The notes: a model not told the origin generated them from the letters alone. Shown: positions 20,496 through 32,062, counted from the stretch's first letter. The stretch is 64,000 bases of DNA from Auricularia sp. M13 (GCA_037042915.1 CM073196.1:3224001-3288000), one strand, 5' to 3'. Program-made: numbers and translations.

Positions 20496-22887
20496 ATGAC
20501 CTCGTCGCCGAGTGACGACGTGTCGGGACTACCGCAGCGCGAGGACGGCACTGTGCCACGCGTCGACGAGATAGCAGAGGCGTCCGTGAACCATGGCGAC
20601 TACCCAGAGTCCGCGCCGCTCGTGCGCCAGCTGCCCGAGCGCGCTACCAATTCCACCATTGCCTCTCCGCCGCGATGGAAACGTCCTTCTGTATACTGGT
20701 ACGTACCATGCAGCACGAAACGGCCATTCTGAATGAGCTAATGCAGAGCCGCGCCCTTGCAGGGTCTTGCCACTCGCAGCAATACGTCTCCTCGCAGAAG
20801 CCATGCAAGCCGCGCCCGCTGTAGAAATCTTCACGCGGATGGCATGCCAGGTGCACAGACCGGACCTGGGCATTGTGCACGTGCGTTATCCCGACTGGCG
20901 CGATGACGACCTTGCCCTCGCGCCGACGAAAACGAGGGGCCAGCTGTGTGCGGAGGACAGCGCGGTGCAGCAGGCGACGGCTACTATTATCACAGGTACG
21001 CTCAATGGTTTTTCCCGATGGTGATCTTATTATTTCCGTATTTCAGTCCTTGGAGCATTGGCTGGCATCTTGACCACTGTGACTTCTGCCTGGTGGGGTC
21101 AGGTCAGTCGTTTGCCACTGTCTTCCGCGTCCTTTGTGGCGCGAGTCTCACGACCGCTGAATCGTGATTGTAGAGAGCAGATTTGTGGGGACGCACGACC
21201 GTGCTCGGAGTTACGACACTCGCCTCACTCGTCCGGTGCGTTGACTACTTGCCATGCAATGGGAGTTGGGAGCACTTATCCGGTTTTATAGAGATTCGAA
21301 CGTTGTTCTCGCCGCGTACTTCTCAGGACAATTGCCTGGTAAAAGTTACTGGTGGCTACTCCCGGGGACGATAATGATAGGCCTTCTGGGCGGTAAGTCA
21401 TTCCACTGTGCAGTCCTTCTACTAGGATCAGAAGTGCCTAATGAGCCTTCATAATCATCCAGGAGCTACTGGAAATGCGGCGTTGCAGGCCTACCTGAGC
21501 GATTGCACAGCTCCCGGGACCAGGTGTGTCAAAAGTTCCAAGCACACATGCACTGGGCATCGCACCACTCACATTTCTGGTCGTTTCCAGAGCGGCAGCG
21601 TTCGCCGTCAGCACAGGCCTCTCGTGGGGCGGCGTCGCGCTCGCACCCCTCATCGGCGCGCAACTGATCAAGTGGTCCGGCGATCTCCTCAGCGTGTTCT
21701 ACTTCTCCCTCGCGGCAAATGCGCTGGTCCTGCTCCTCCTCGTCGCCATCGTCCCCGAGAGTCTATCGCTAAAAGACCGCGCGGAGAACGAGCGCAAAGC
21801 GCAGCAGGAACGCACCAAGCGCCTTGCCCGCGCCGCGGGCGTCCGGTGCCGCTGGAGCCAGGTTTCGTGTCGGCTGCAGAACAGCTTCCTCATGGACTTG
21901 ATCCGTCCCCTTAAGGTGTTCCTGCCGAAATGGCGGGATGCCGGGGATCACAAGCTGGGCAGGGATTGGAATTTTCCTGTCATGGGCGTGGCGTACCTGC
22001 TCTTTGCGATTGGAACGGTGCGCTTTTACCGTCATTCTTTTACTCTCCGTGGGCATAAGAGTACTGAATACGGCTTGGTAGGGCTACGCATTATTTCTCA
22101 TGCAACTGGGTCAGGTTCTCTGGGGATGGGATAGCGAAATGGTGCGTGTGCCCTCGGTCAAGCGGTTGAACCAGGTTTCACCATGCGTTTCGAAGACTGG
22201 TTATTGGCTAAGCTTAATTGGTTTTTGTCGGGCGGTATACCTTTTGGTGGTGTTCCCTTGTGAGTTCCATCCTTGTTCCATCCCGTACCAGGCGTCTCAC
22301 ACGGGCGCAGTGATCATCCGCTTTTTCAAGCCGAAAACATCTGCTGTGCGACTGGATGGCCCAGAGGAGCAGCTGGTGTCCGGCTCCAGCGTCTCTATTG
22401 GAGCGGACGAGCTTGCCTCACGGAAAAAGAACTCCACACCGGGCTTCGACCTCCTGCTGTCGCGCGTCGTGCTGCTGATTGAGGCAGTGGTCTACGTGCT
22501 CGTTACCCTTTCGCGGACGCCCAAGCAGTGGACAGCGAGCACGATGGGCATAGCTCTAGGCGGAAGCTTACCGCCGTCTCTCATGAGCTTTGCGCTTGCG
22601 CTCTCACCTGGAGGATCGGCCGAGGCGGGTAGTCTCTTCGGTGCCTTCGGCGTGCTCCTGTCACTGGGGTGAGTCGGCTGCGTAATGTGCTGAGCTTGTT
22701 GATGACCGTTTCCTGCAGCGACGACGTCCTTGGACAGCTGCTCTCTGGAGCTCTTTTTGCGTTGACTGTCGCAGCTTTCCCGCGAGCTATTTTGGTGTTC
22801 TCGGCCGTTTTACACGGCCTAGCATTCGCACTGCTCTTCCTCATTCGCCTGCCCCAAGGAGACAAACGCACTTCAGCATCTTTATGA
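20496..22887 (+). CDS. Major facilitator superfamily transporter
   Basis: Multi-exon MFS protein of the tetracycline-resistance/hippocampus-abundant-transcript type. Exon 1 (20496-20698) encodes a hydrophilic tail; the next begins VLPLAAIRLLAEAMQAAPAVE. The loop 2-3 motif is GQRADLWGR, followed by a hydrophobic segment (TTVLGVTTLASLV). Later segments include WWLLPGTIMIGLLG, LVLLLLVAIVPES, a cytosolic loop rich in Lys/Glu, GYALFLMQLGQVLWGW and a C-terminal pair (LFALTVAAFPRAILVF; LHGLAFALLFLIRLP). At least eight introns are needed; the junction around 22260-22300 is uncertain. Substrate unknown. Confidence 0.8.
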
Positions 22888-22988
22888 ATGCTTCGGTCTG
22901 CGCGTACCCGCGCATTGATTTGTAGGATTACACTTGTACATGTACACACGATGGACGCATCAGCAAACTTGAAGGCCAGATGAGCGGA

Positions 22989-23772
22989 TCAAGCTTCTTC
23001 TGCAGGTAATCGACTCGAGCTCGCCACAGGTGCACTGTCCACGACCATTTCATCAGCAGCGTTATCAGGACCGTCTTCGTCAACGCTCTGCTGGTCCTCA
23101 CTCCACTCAGCATCGTCGTCAGTACTGTCAATTTCTTTCCTCTTTTTGCCCTTCGCAGCCTTCTTGTCGGCTTCCACCTCGCTCTTCCGTCGTCGACGGC
23201 GACGCGGCTGGTCGTCCGACCGCTGGAAGATCCTGCTCGCACGCTTCCGGCGTCGAATCAGCTGCTTCTGCGCGGCCGTCACTGTCTCCTCGAGCAGTTC
23301 CTCGGCAGCGGCGAGGTCGCCGGGCTCAGGCGGCGCGCGGATGTGCACCTCGCTGAAGCGGATGCGCTTGGAGGTCGTGGCGACTGGGACGACGAATCTA
23401 CGGTTGGGATGGACCTCGTCTGATGCACTCGTCAGTTGTGAACGCAGCAGGATGCATGCGCTGCACCTCGTCCATTCGCGAAGAGGATCTCCGAGCCTAA
23501 CAGCTGCGTGTGCTCGCCCTTGAAGGTCGCGCCCGAAAGTTGTAAGAATGGTGTGGGAGTGTCCAGTCCCTATGTAACGCGTTATGCTCGCCGCATGCGT
23601 TGCCAGAGCAATTTCTGGTTCATACTGCTAAACGGTAGGACGAAGTCTGCGGCACGAGCTGGGGCTCGACGTGGCCGAGGTCGAGCGTGACGTACTCGAC
23701 CTCCTCGCCGCTCTCGTACTCCTCATCGGGGCCGAACGCGTCGACATGGACGTAGCCGGGAACAAGAGACAT
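22989..23772 (-). CDS. TFIIIC triple-barrel subunit (Sfc7/Tfc7-like)
   Basis: 226 aa from exons 23626-23772, 23467-23569 and 22989-23419 (introns 56 and 47 nt). TFIIIC recruits RNA polymerase III to tRNA genes. The family signature is plain: [17 protein letters not shown], then [20 protein letters not shown], then [16 protein letters not shown] (TFIIIC_sub6 triple barrel, residues about 15-85). After it lies [21 protein letters not shown] and a long basic/acidic tail with RRRRRRKSE and [11 protein letters not shown] nuclear-localisation-like clusters. It is divergent from the MRM2-like gene with 48 bp between ATGs. Confidence 0.85.
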
Positions 23773-23820
23773 CGGTCGGAGTTGCACGAGCGCGACCTCG
23801 CTTTCTCTCCGACCGCGACC
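23773..23820. promoter_or_regulatory. 48-bp bidirectional promoter, TFIIIC subunit / MRM2
   Basis: The two start codons are 48 bp apart on opposite strands, so the 5' UTRs must be very short or overlapping. An upstream in-frame extension of the methyltransferase would run antisense through TFIIIC exon 1 and is not required. Confidence 0.55.
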
Positions 23821-24827
23821 ATGCGCCCGACGGCGCTGGCAGCCAAGGGCCCCAACCGCTGGATTGCGCGCCAGCTGGCCGACCCGTACGTGCGCGGCCG
23901 CCAGACGGCCTCATTCGAGTTCCGCTCGCGCGCGGCGTTCAAGCTGCTCGAGCTCGATGAGAAGTACCGCTTCCTGAAGCGCGCCCGCGTCGTCGTTGAC
24001 CTCGGCGCCGCGCCGGGCGGGTGGTCCCAGGTCGCCGCGTCCAAGCTCGGCTGGTTTCGCAAGCCCGCAGAGGTCATCGTCGAGGAGTCCGAGGCGCGCC
24101 GCGAACTGGACCTCGTCACCGGCCGCACGCCTAGCTGGAGCGACGAGCTCGAGGATCGGAGGCCTGACGTTGCCAAGGGCCGCGGTACCATTGTCGCCGT
24201 CGACCTACTGCACATGCCGCCCATTGCTGGCGTCAATTTCGTTCAGGGCGACTTTCTGGACCCTGCTGTTCAGGAAATGGTCCAGCTGCTCATCCCGGCG
24301 GGCAGAATGGGCAAACGATACGCGGACGTCGTACTCTCGGATATGGGCGCAAACATGACAGGCAACCGCATTTCCGACAGCCAGGCGTCACTCGACCTTT
24401 GCACGGCTGCGTTTGCGTTTGCGCGAGCCCATCTTCGGCCGTTCGACGCGTCCGTGGCTCACTCTGGCGGAACATTCGTGTACATCTTTCTCCTCGTCAA
24501 TACATATCTCTGCACCGCGCTAAGCAAAACCCATCACGCAGATTAAAACACTTCGCGCATCCGCTGCTCAACGACTTCCGGCGGGATATGCTCGACCCAC
24601 ATTTCAAGCACGTCCACTACATCAAGCCTGGAGCCAGTAGACAGGAATCTGCGGAGGGGTACTGGGTATGCCAGCAGTTTGTCGCAGGTCCGTGCCGATC
24701 TATTGGGCGATGCAGTAACCTATTGAGAACTTTTAGCGTCAGAGCGCGGTTAAGAATGGCGGGATGCCCTCACAGCGGATCATGCGAAATACAGCAACAT
24801 CAGCGAGCCTTAACTGAGTGCGTTTAG
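23821..24827 (+). CDS. mrm2: FtsJ-family rRNA 2'-O-methyltransferase, probably mitochondrial (MRM2-like)
   Basis: Two exons (23821-24479, 24542-24827), 314 aa. The FtsJ/RrmJ fold methylates a uridine of the large-subunit rRNA A-loop. SAM motif I is [15 protein letters not shown]. The K-D-K-E tetrad is present: K in [14 protein letters not shown] in [12 protein letters not shown] in TFVLKHF (formed across the intron) and E in SAEGYWVC. An insertion of about 45 residues after SKLGW separates motif I from the IVAVDLL strand, as in fungal Mrm2. The last 40 residues after YWVCQQF are unlike the family and may reflect a mis-set 3' end or extra intron. Confidence 0.85.
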
Positions 24828-25080
24828 GCACGGACACATATCAGATCGCGCACGGCCTGGCTCTCAAGAATCGATCAACACTGACCAGGCGCACGAGTCG
24901 TCGCATCGCCCTGTTTGAACGGGAAGCTTGCCGGCGCCTTTCAGTCCGTGACAGGCTCAATAACCAAATTTGCCGGAGTTAAAACTACCATTGACAGGCA
25001 TGGAACATCCGTCGGTCTGGCATACAATTGGGTATCTAATTAACGTATAACAATTCATTGTCTCTGGAATTTCCCGCGAT

Positions 25081-26174
25081 CTACCAGCCCTCAATGTCAA
25101 ACTCGAAGACTTGATCCCCTTGGCCGCGCGATATGGGTCTACCGCCTTCATCGAAAAGACGTCTCTCGACGTAGGTCACGTGGCCGTGCTTATCCACTAG
25201 TAAGACGGTCTGGCGCTGCGTGCCGTAAACGCCTGTCATATCATTCTCTAGCGGTGCGGCGGTCTCTAGCGGTGCGGTTGTCTAAGCAAGAAACGATGAG
25301 CTGGGACTCGAAGAACGCGAACTGTGCTGGCCTTCGGAGGACTCTCGGTAACTGGCGTTGGCTGCATGATCGATCTCATGTATTCCTCGTAGTCCTTTGG
25401 GCCGCCGATCGGAGGGATGAAGATGCTGTAGCGCAGGTTGTCGAGGTAATGCTCGAATGACTGTCCCTCTTGGCGGGGAGGGAGCGTGTCCTCGTCCAGG
25501 ATGCTGAGCAATCTCTTGACGAATTCCCCTTTAGGCTCGCTGAGGGCGACAGAGTCTTTGACAGCCGTCTTGAGCAATTCCTGCCCGCGTTGGACTTTTG
25601 GCCATGGCTCCAGAAACGCCGAGTTGGACAGGCCGTAGACTTGATCGGCATCGCCGCTAAGCCAGATGGTATGGCTGACATCGCTGGCCCGATTGCTGAT
25701 TAGAGCAAGAGGGAGGACGCGATGCTGGCCCGGGACATGCGAATCAGGGGATGCACGCCGCAGCCGTCCAAAGATGAGGCTGAAGCCTCCGACATTGGAC
25801 ACGCCGCCGTCGTCGTGGATGAGATGCCGCAAGTAATCTTCCACAGTGTCGGGACTGTGCGAGGGGAGCGCAAGCCAGTTGGTGACCATGCTGCCACGGG
25901 AGCGCGTCCCGGCAACAGGATGCGCGGCGTCCTGCACATTGTCCTCGCGGTAGTTAGTGAGCACCGCGAGCCGGCCCTGCTTGGTGATGCCCATCCAGGT
26001 GCCGTGCTCAGGACGCAGCAAGTCGACCGCGGACAGCACGTAGGGATCTTCTGTCGATCCTGGTGGTGCCCACCATGACACCCGGCTCGTAGGACGCGTT
26101 ATGAACTCGTCCCTGTTGTCGAGCAGGATAAGCGGGAAGTCCGGGTGCGCCGTCGAGACCAGTACGATGCACAT
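25081..26174 (-). CDS. TANGO2/NRDE family protein
   Basis: Two exons (25323-26174, 25081-25281; 41-nt intron, phase 0), 350 aa. TANGO2 proteins affect Golgi organisation, mitochondrial lipid/heme handling and acyl-CoA balance; mechanism unsettled. The N-terminus is MCIVLVSTAHPDFPLIL with Cys2, then LDNRDEFITRPT containing the family's NRDE motif. Further marks are GTWMGITKQGRLAVLTNYRE and the C-terminal TGVYGTQRQTVLLVDKHG. Exon 2 opens with a small coding tandem repeat (TAPLE/TAAPLE) from a 15-bp duplication at 25245-25259 and 25263-25277. Confidence 0.85.
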
Positions 26175-26315
26175 GGCTGACTTGGGTGGGTGAGAGTCGT
26201 GGTCGCGGTCGAGGCCGCCAAGGGAGCGGATATAACGGCCCGTATCAGCTGCACGGGCTGTGTGGCGCAGGAAAGCTCCGGCTCGGATTCGGATTTATTC
26301 TGTCCACCATCCGTC

Positions 26316-28577
26316 ATGTTCAAGTCGAGCAAGGGCGGCAGCTTTGCCACTAAGATCGCGCATACAGCCCTGATCCCACTGGGCAACCAGGACTTGCGGC
26401 ATCTGCAAGAGCTCATCAATAATGAGAAGACCGTGCTTAACAGGTGCCGCATACCGTTCGCTGCACGCGACTGCGAGCTCATCGATGCGCACAAAGCCTA
26501 CAGCGTCTGTCAGCCGACTATGCGAAGGCCGCGGACAGCCTGAAGGCTTACGGCGCGTCCGAAGGCGACGACCTGAACGATGTGCTTGGCCACAGCGCTC
26601 GCATAATGGGCCATGTCTCCGCAGCGCTCAATCAGCTCGCCACTCACACGCTCACCGTCCGCGGACATATGAAGGCCATCCGCACGCGCGAGGAGAAGCT
26701 GGCCGAGCTTCGAAAGCGCCGCAAAACGGTGGGCGCAAAGGCCGAGGACGCGGAGAGGAAGCTCTCCAAGATGTCCGGAGAGGTGCGTGAGCACACTGCA
26801 TTCCGTCACGCCCCACGCGTTTGCTGAGTCCAGCCTCGACGCAGCACAAGAACCTGCCGCAGCAGACCGACATCCTGAACCGGTTGCGCGATGAAATGCG
26901 TCAGCTCGACATGGAAATCCTCAAGGACGAGGCTGAGTTGTCAGATTTCAAACGCGCAGCATGCAAGCACTTCCTCACACTGAAATTCGGCGGCCTCAAC
27001 GAGTTTGCTGAAAAATGCTCTGTGCGTTTCAATGCGGAATTTGCTAATGCTTACTCATAACTCCTGCAGATCGTGGGGGAACTTGGTAGAGTCCTGATCG
27101 ACGTGAGTGTGGCAGTAGCTTGTTCCGACGCTGTGCATTCTTACATGATTCTGCAGGAAATACCGCTCGAACGCACACCACCTGGTCATCAGCGACCTAT
27201 GTACCAAGGTGAGTAGACTTCCGTATGGTGTTACACTTGCTTTGAAACGTTCTCGATCTTGTTCATTTCTGACACTTTTCTAATGCAGGTTTCGAGAAAA
27301 CGAACAAAATTGTACAAGAAATCGACCGCTGTGTGGGCGAGGTGGTATTCACTCCATCGCCTGAAGCTACTTCGCTCGCTCCGCCATGGGTAAACTCGGG
27401 CAGGGTATCGGAGGACAGCACGGCTCCGGCAATGATGCCTTCTCTCAACACGGGAGGCTCGCACTTTAACACCGTCAGCTCGCATCGTACGGAGAATAGC
27501 GAGCACGTTGCATCGCCAACAGCGCAAGACATGCCTCGCACATCAGAATTTGGCGAGGAGAGCGGCCACCGGTCGCGCCCTTCGACTGCTTCTGGGCCGA
27601 GTGCGCACCACCACTTGGAAGAACCGCCTCGCTCCGCCTTTTCGACGTTCCCTTCGTCGGGAAGCAAGCGGCGCGACGACCGTAACGTATCCTTCGCGCA
27701 GTCTGTCCAGGAAGCATTAAGCGGGAGCCCGAACCTATCTTCTATCGACGTCTCCAGCGGGCCCCCACTTGACCTGCACACGCCGACTCCACGCAGCCCG
27801 ACGCGGGATGAGGCAAATCAACCGAATCCGTGGGATGCGCCGGCTGGGCCGGAACGCCGCAGCTCGTGGGCGGATCTGCCTGAACAAGAGCGCGAGAAGA
27901 ACGAGGCGGCCGCACGCGACATCGGGCTCTCTATCTTTGCGCCCAACGACCCTTTGCACCGCACCATTTCCGTCCCGCCGCCGCCACCCATGCCCGCCGC
28001 CATGCCTGCGCTGCGTACGCCGTCGCCGAGCGTCATGCCCCAGCCGCTGCCCGAGGAATCATACTCGCCTCCACAACCGCAACAGCAGCTCAGCCCGACA
28101 TCGTATGCGCCGTCGCACCCGCTGCCCCAGGCTCCAAGCTCTCCGTACGCAGCGCCATCGGGTCCGCCTCCAAATATATCGTACGCGCCCCCACCCGCGC
28201 CGCCGTCCATGTACTCGACCCCGGCGCATTCGTTCGCGGGCGAGCAGCCGTCGACGCCCGGGAAGATCTCAGCGGCCGCGTTCAAACGTGCGCCGGGACT
28301 GCGCACACCTTCGGGCTCGAGCACGGACGTTCGGCGCGGGTCTATACCGACGACGCCTTCGTCTGAGTTCCCGGTGGCCGTCGGACCCGTACCAGGTCGC
28401 CAGGGCACTTTGCCGCCGTATGAGCCGCAGCTGCATCCCCCGAGGGCATACGCGGAAGACGCCTACGCGACTGGGAGTCCCACGGACGTCGACTATGGCG
28501 CCCTTGGCCCGACAAGGATTCACAACTCGGACCAGGGCTACGCGCAGGGGAGGTTTGCGACGAATTTAGATCGTTAA
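26316..28577 (+). CDS. pil1: Eisosome BAR-domain protein (Pil1/Lsp1 family)
   Basis: Six exons (26316-26443, 26497-26782, 26845-27021, 27070-27102, 27157-27208, 27289-28577), 654 aa. Pil1 assembles on PI(4,5)P2-rich plasma membrane to form eisosomes. The N-terminal segment (FKSSKGGSFATKIAHTALIP) matches the membrane-inserting start of the family. The BAR region covers residues about 30-250: NQDLRHLQELINNEKTVLN, SLQRLSADYAKAADSLKAYG, then LRKRRKTVGAKAEDAERKL. After residue 260 the protein has a 390-residue Ser/Pro-rich disordered tail, much longer than in yeast, with repeated PPPP and SYAPP stretches. Confidence 0.9.
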
Positions 28578-28792
28578 GATCGGACTGTAACAGATGAGAT
28601 TGGACTCTTTGCCCATGTACCATGCCTATCACACTTCATGGACCCTTCGACTTGGTTGGATCTATGAGCACGTAGCTGTGCAGTAACCTGGCGCTCAGAG
28701 TCAACCCGGTGCAACTGCAAGTTCGACACGATCACCAGTTGCCATGTCACCGCCCTGGGATCCGGAAGCAGGCTGAGTGACGCATGCGCGCA

Positions 28793-28799
28793 GTATAAA
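28793..28799 (+). promoter_or_regulatory. TATA box of the CAP-domain gene
   Basis: TATAAAG lies 147 bp upstream of the ATG at 28940. It is followed by a long pyrimidine-rich leader (CTCTACTCTTTTTTTTCGCC and more), usual for strongly expressed basidiomycete genes. Confidence 0.6.
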
Positions 28800-28939
28800 G
28801 CAGCATCGGACCGCGCAGCCCATCTGTTCTCCCCGACTCTACTCTTTTTTTTCGCCTCCACCTCTTTGCCTTTTCTTTTCGCTCGCAACCCGTTTGCGGC
28901 GTCCTTGTGCTCTTTTTATTTTTGTTATTTCTTCAAGCA

Positions 28940-30729
28940 ATGCGCTCTGCAACTCTCCTGCTCGCCGTCGCCATCGGCGTTTCCGCTGCGCCGCTCCCGG
29001 TCAGGGAGGAGGTCAAGCGCTCGCCCGTTGCGGCCAACGCGTTCAAGACCGACTATGTCTGGAAGCACAGGCACTTTGACTCGTCTCGCGACTCCCAGGC
29101 CGTGAAGCGCGCAGCGCCCGTCGCTAAGAGGGTCCCTGAGCCGTATCAGCACAAGCATTACGAGGCCGCCGCCAAATCGACTGCACCCGCCGCGAAGCGC
29201 GCGCCTGCGCCCCAGACCCAGGCGCCGTGGCAGCACAAGCACTACGAGACCGCGGTCAAGTCGGCGGTCGTCAAGCGCCAGGAGGCGCACACCGCCAACG
29301 TGCACGCGTTCTGGGCCAACAGGCAGTACGAGATCGCGCCCGTGCCCTCGTCGGAAGCCCCTGCGGCCCCGGCCCCGACGACTGCCCCGGCCCCGGCCCC
29401 GACGACTACCCCGGCGCAGCCCAGTGAGACCAGCCACGGCCACGGCCACGGCCAGCATCACTCGCACTCGGGCGCTCACACCGGCACCTGGTCGCACTCC
29501 GGCACTCACACCGGTACCTGGTCGCACGACGGCTCGCACCACACCTGGTCGCACGATGGCTCGCACTCGCACACCCACACCGGCACGCACACGCGCGGCG
29601 CGGGGCACCATCATCCCACGCACACGGGCAGCGCAGGTGCCGTGCAGACTGGCATCCCTGGCACGTTCCCCGACCAGGCGCCGTGCTGGCACTACCCCAA
29701 CTTCCCGCTCCCGTCGGGCCCGCACGCGACGCCGACGAGCTGGGAGTGGAGCACCAGCTGGACGCTCCCGACTGGTGTCGCCGCCGACGGCAAGGACTGG
29801 CCGTTCCCCTGGCCCCCGTGCCCGCAGGAGCCCAAGGACGGGTCTGACCCAGCACCTGCTCCCACCGGTGCCCCCGGTCCCCAGGACCCCGCTCCCTTCC
29901 CGCTTCCCACCGAAATCCCCCTTCCTTTCCCCACTGGCGTACGTTTTCCGTCGCTGACATGCGTGATCGCAATCTGACCACCCACTGCAGGAGCCCGCCC
30001 CGGAGCCGAAGCCCACTGAGGCGCCCGCACCTGCTCCTGAGCCCCAACCCACTGAGGCGCCCGCACCTGCTCCTGAGCCCCAACCCACTGAGGCTCCTAC
30101 CCCGGAGCAGCCGACCGAGGCTCCTGCCCCTGCTCCGGAGCCGCAGCCCACCGAGGCTCCCGCCCCCGCCCCGCCCTCGGCTCCCGCTGACGGCGACGCC
30201 CAGGCGTACCTTGAGGCCCACAACGCCGCCCGCGCGCAGTACCACGCAAACCCGCTCACCTGGTCTGACGAGCTCGCTGCGCTCGCGAAGCAGTGGACCA
30301 GCAATTGCAACTTCGAGCACAGCGGAGGCAGCCTGAGCTCCACCGCGTACGGCGAGAACCTCGCAGCTGGCACCGGCGACTACAAGCCCGCTGACGGTGT
30401 TGCGGGCTGGATGGCTGAGGCTCGTGAGTGATAACTCGATATGAATTTTTCAGCGGTTGCTGACCAAGTATGTGCAGCGGACTACAACCCCAGCAACCCC
30501 GTCCCCTCTCACTTCACCCAGGTCGTCTGGAAGAGCTCGACGGTGGTCGGCTGCGCCTGGTCTGAGTGCCCGGCTGGCAGCATCTTCGACGCCAGCTACG
30601 GTCCGGCCAAGTTCCACTCCTGCATGTACGGACCGCCGGGCAACTACATCGGCGACTTTGCGTCAGTCTCTTCAACTGCTATGCTCGACCCTGTGCTGAC
30701 CTTTGTTCAGGAACAACGTTGAGGTTTGA
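28940..30729 (+). CDS. Secreted CAP/PR-1-like protein with Kex2-type repeats and His-rich and PTEAP spacers
   Basis: Four exons (28940-29938, 29991-30423, 30478-30661, 30711-30729), 544 aa. The signal peptide MRSATLLLAVAIGVSAA precedes about 110 residues cut by KR dibasic sites; the intervals share [YW]QHKHYE-like cores (WKHRHFDSSR, YQHKHYEAAAKS, WQHKHYETAVKS, WANRQYEIAP). A His-rich block follows (29430-29630, repeated SHSGTHTGTW words), then PTEAPAPAPEPQ repeats (from 29991). The C-terminal CAP domain is complete: EAHNAARAQYHANPLTWSDE, NCNFEHSG, YGENLAAGTG, SHFTQVVWKSSTVVGCAW and CMYGPPGNYIG. CAP proteins bind sterols and lipids. The long Kex2-repeat leader is the unusual part. Confidence 0.85.
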
Positions 30730-31237
30730 AGATTATCAATCCCAGCACATGTTGGTGCCCAAACTGCGCGCTTTGCTCAGTTGGCACTGCACCCTATCAA
30801 CGCGAGTTGAACGGGTTGCACATCTTTTATCTAAATTATTCGGTTCGCGCTGTCATGCGTTGCATACCCCTTGCATACCCACCATGATATCGTCAATCAA
30901 ATTTCCTTACTTTTATTCCTGGCGTGGCAACCTGGGTGTCGTGAGCCGTTGAGGTTGCTGGTGCATGGAAGCTGGCTCGGAGAGATGCTCAAAGAGGCCG
31001 TGCCTTACTGACTAGGCCCAGCAGGAACGAATCTGGTGTTCCAGACCAATACTGCCAGCGTAGATCTGAAGAAGACGTCCACTGCTGCTCGGTTGACAGG
31101 GCAGATTGACTTTCAAGGAAATTCACCGAAGGGGTATATTCAGCCTGTTCAGCATTTCGACCGGCGTATGTGCAATCGCGAGGATCGTTCTGAATTAGAT
31201 TACAGGTCAGCCAGGGAACGGAGGACAACTAAAGAAG
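30730..31237. other. Convergent intergenic region
   Basis: 508 bp between the CAP gene and the hydrolase gene. No supportable gene or repeat. Confidence 0.5.
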
Positions 31238-32062
31238 TCATTTACAGAAGGATCGCACAAACCGCCGAGTGACCTCGCCCAGCCGTCCCGGCGCCTCCAG
31301 GGGCACGAGGTGGCCAGCGTACTCCAGTCTCACAATCGCAGTGCCCTCTGCCCTCACCATCCTGTCGAGCACCTCAGCCCTCACTCGGCTCTCGGGCTCG
31401 ATCCGATCCAAGGTCCCCACGACGGCGAGGACCCGACATCGTATTTCCACCGCAAGACGCTGGAGATCCTCCCTCATGCCGTACTGCGGCCATGCCTTCC
31501 CAGTGGTCACCGCGCTCCAGAGCAGACGTTGCATGAGGTCGTCGCTGACCGCGTCCCGGCGGCCGAGCAGCTGCGTGCGGATGGTGTGCTCCGCCGACTC
31601 CGCGTCGTGGAACGCGTTCATCTGCTGCTCCAACGTTTCCTGCGAAAGCACGACGGGAGACAGCGGCGCTGGCGCTACGAGGACAAGGCCGTGCAGGCCG
31701 GGGGGCCGACGGGCGGCAAGGGCTTGGGCCACTTTGCCGCCCATGCTGTGCCCGAGGACGACGTATCCCGCGCCAGTGTGCAGCCGACGACTGAGAATAA
31801 GGTTCATCACGTCAGACGCCAGCATCTCTACGTATCCCCCATCGCTGTCCTTGGCCAGAGTCTGGCGAAACGCCGGGGCGATAATGTGCATGTCCGGGAG
31901 CTCGTCCATCAACGGTTGGTAGAGCTCGGGCGAGCCTCCCCAGAAATGCAGGCATATAAGCGAGGGCGTGGAAGGCGATGCCCTGCCGCTCACAAAGACG
32001 TTGAGGTAGACAGGGCTTTGGGTCGTATCGGGCATGATAGCAGGGATCCTCCGCCGCAGCAT
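31238..32062 (-). CDS. Alpha/beta-hydrolase
   Basis: Single exon, 274 aa from the ATG at 32062 (an internal ATG at 32035 is an alternative start). Canonical order: strand with SLICLHFWGGSPE (oxyanion region), nucleophile elbow GHSMGG with Ser as nucleophile, catalytic Asp in VVGTLDRIEPES and His in YAGHLVPLEAP. A lid region lies between VLVAPAPLSPVVLS and the late strand. No signal peptide, so cytosolic. Substrate not predictable; resembles esterase/haloperoxidase-like fungal hydrolases. Confidence 0.85.
   Translation of the reverse strand: MLRRRIPAIMPDTTQSPVYLNVFVSGRASPSTPSLICLHFWGGSPELYQPLMDELPDMHIIAPAFRQTLAKDSDGGYVEMLASDVMNLILSRRLHTGAGYVVLGHSMGGKVAQALAARRPPGLHGLVLVAPAPLSPVVLSQETLEQQMNAFHDAESAEHTIRTQLLGRRDAVSDDLMQRLLWSAVTTGKAWPQYGMREDLQRLAVEIRCRVLAVVGTLDRIEPESRVRAEVLDRMVRAEGTAIVRLEYAGHLVPLEAPGRLGEVTRRFVRSFCK

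Noticed and set aside
22208-22700. Reading the MFS region 22100-22672 as an unspliced separate protein
   Set aside because: It contains intron-like donor/acceptor signals and continues the membrane topology of the upstream exons; it belongs to the MFS gene.
23671-23820. Upstream in-frame extension of the MRM2-like protein
   Set aside because: It overlaps TFIIIC exon 1 antisense and has no FtsJ homology; the ATG at 23821 gives a normal start.
29991-30180. CRISPR-like periodic repeat
   Set aside because: Periodic PTEAP codons inside a protein, with no spacers and no cas genes; CRISPR is not expected in a nuclear fungal genome.
28925-30373. 482-codon minus-strand ORF opposite the CAP/PR-1 gene, and a 304-codon one beside it
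   Set aside because: Arises from strong codon bias and repetitive GC-rich coding DNA of the plus-strand gene; its translation is low-complexity Arg/Gly and has no introns or family motif.
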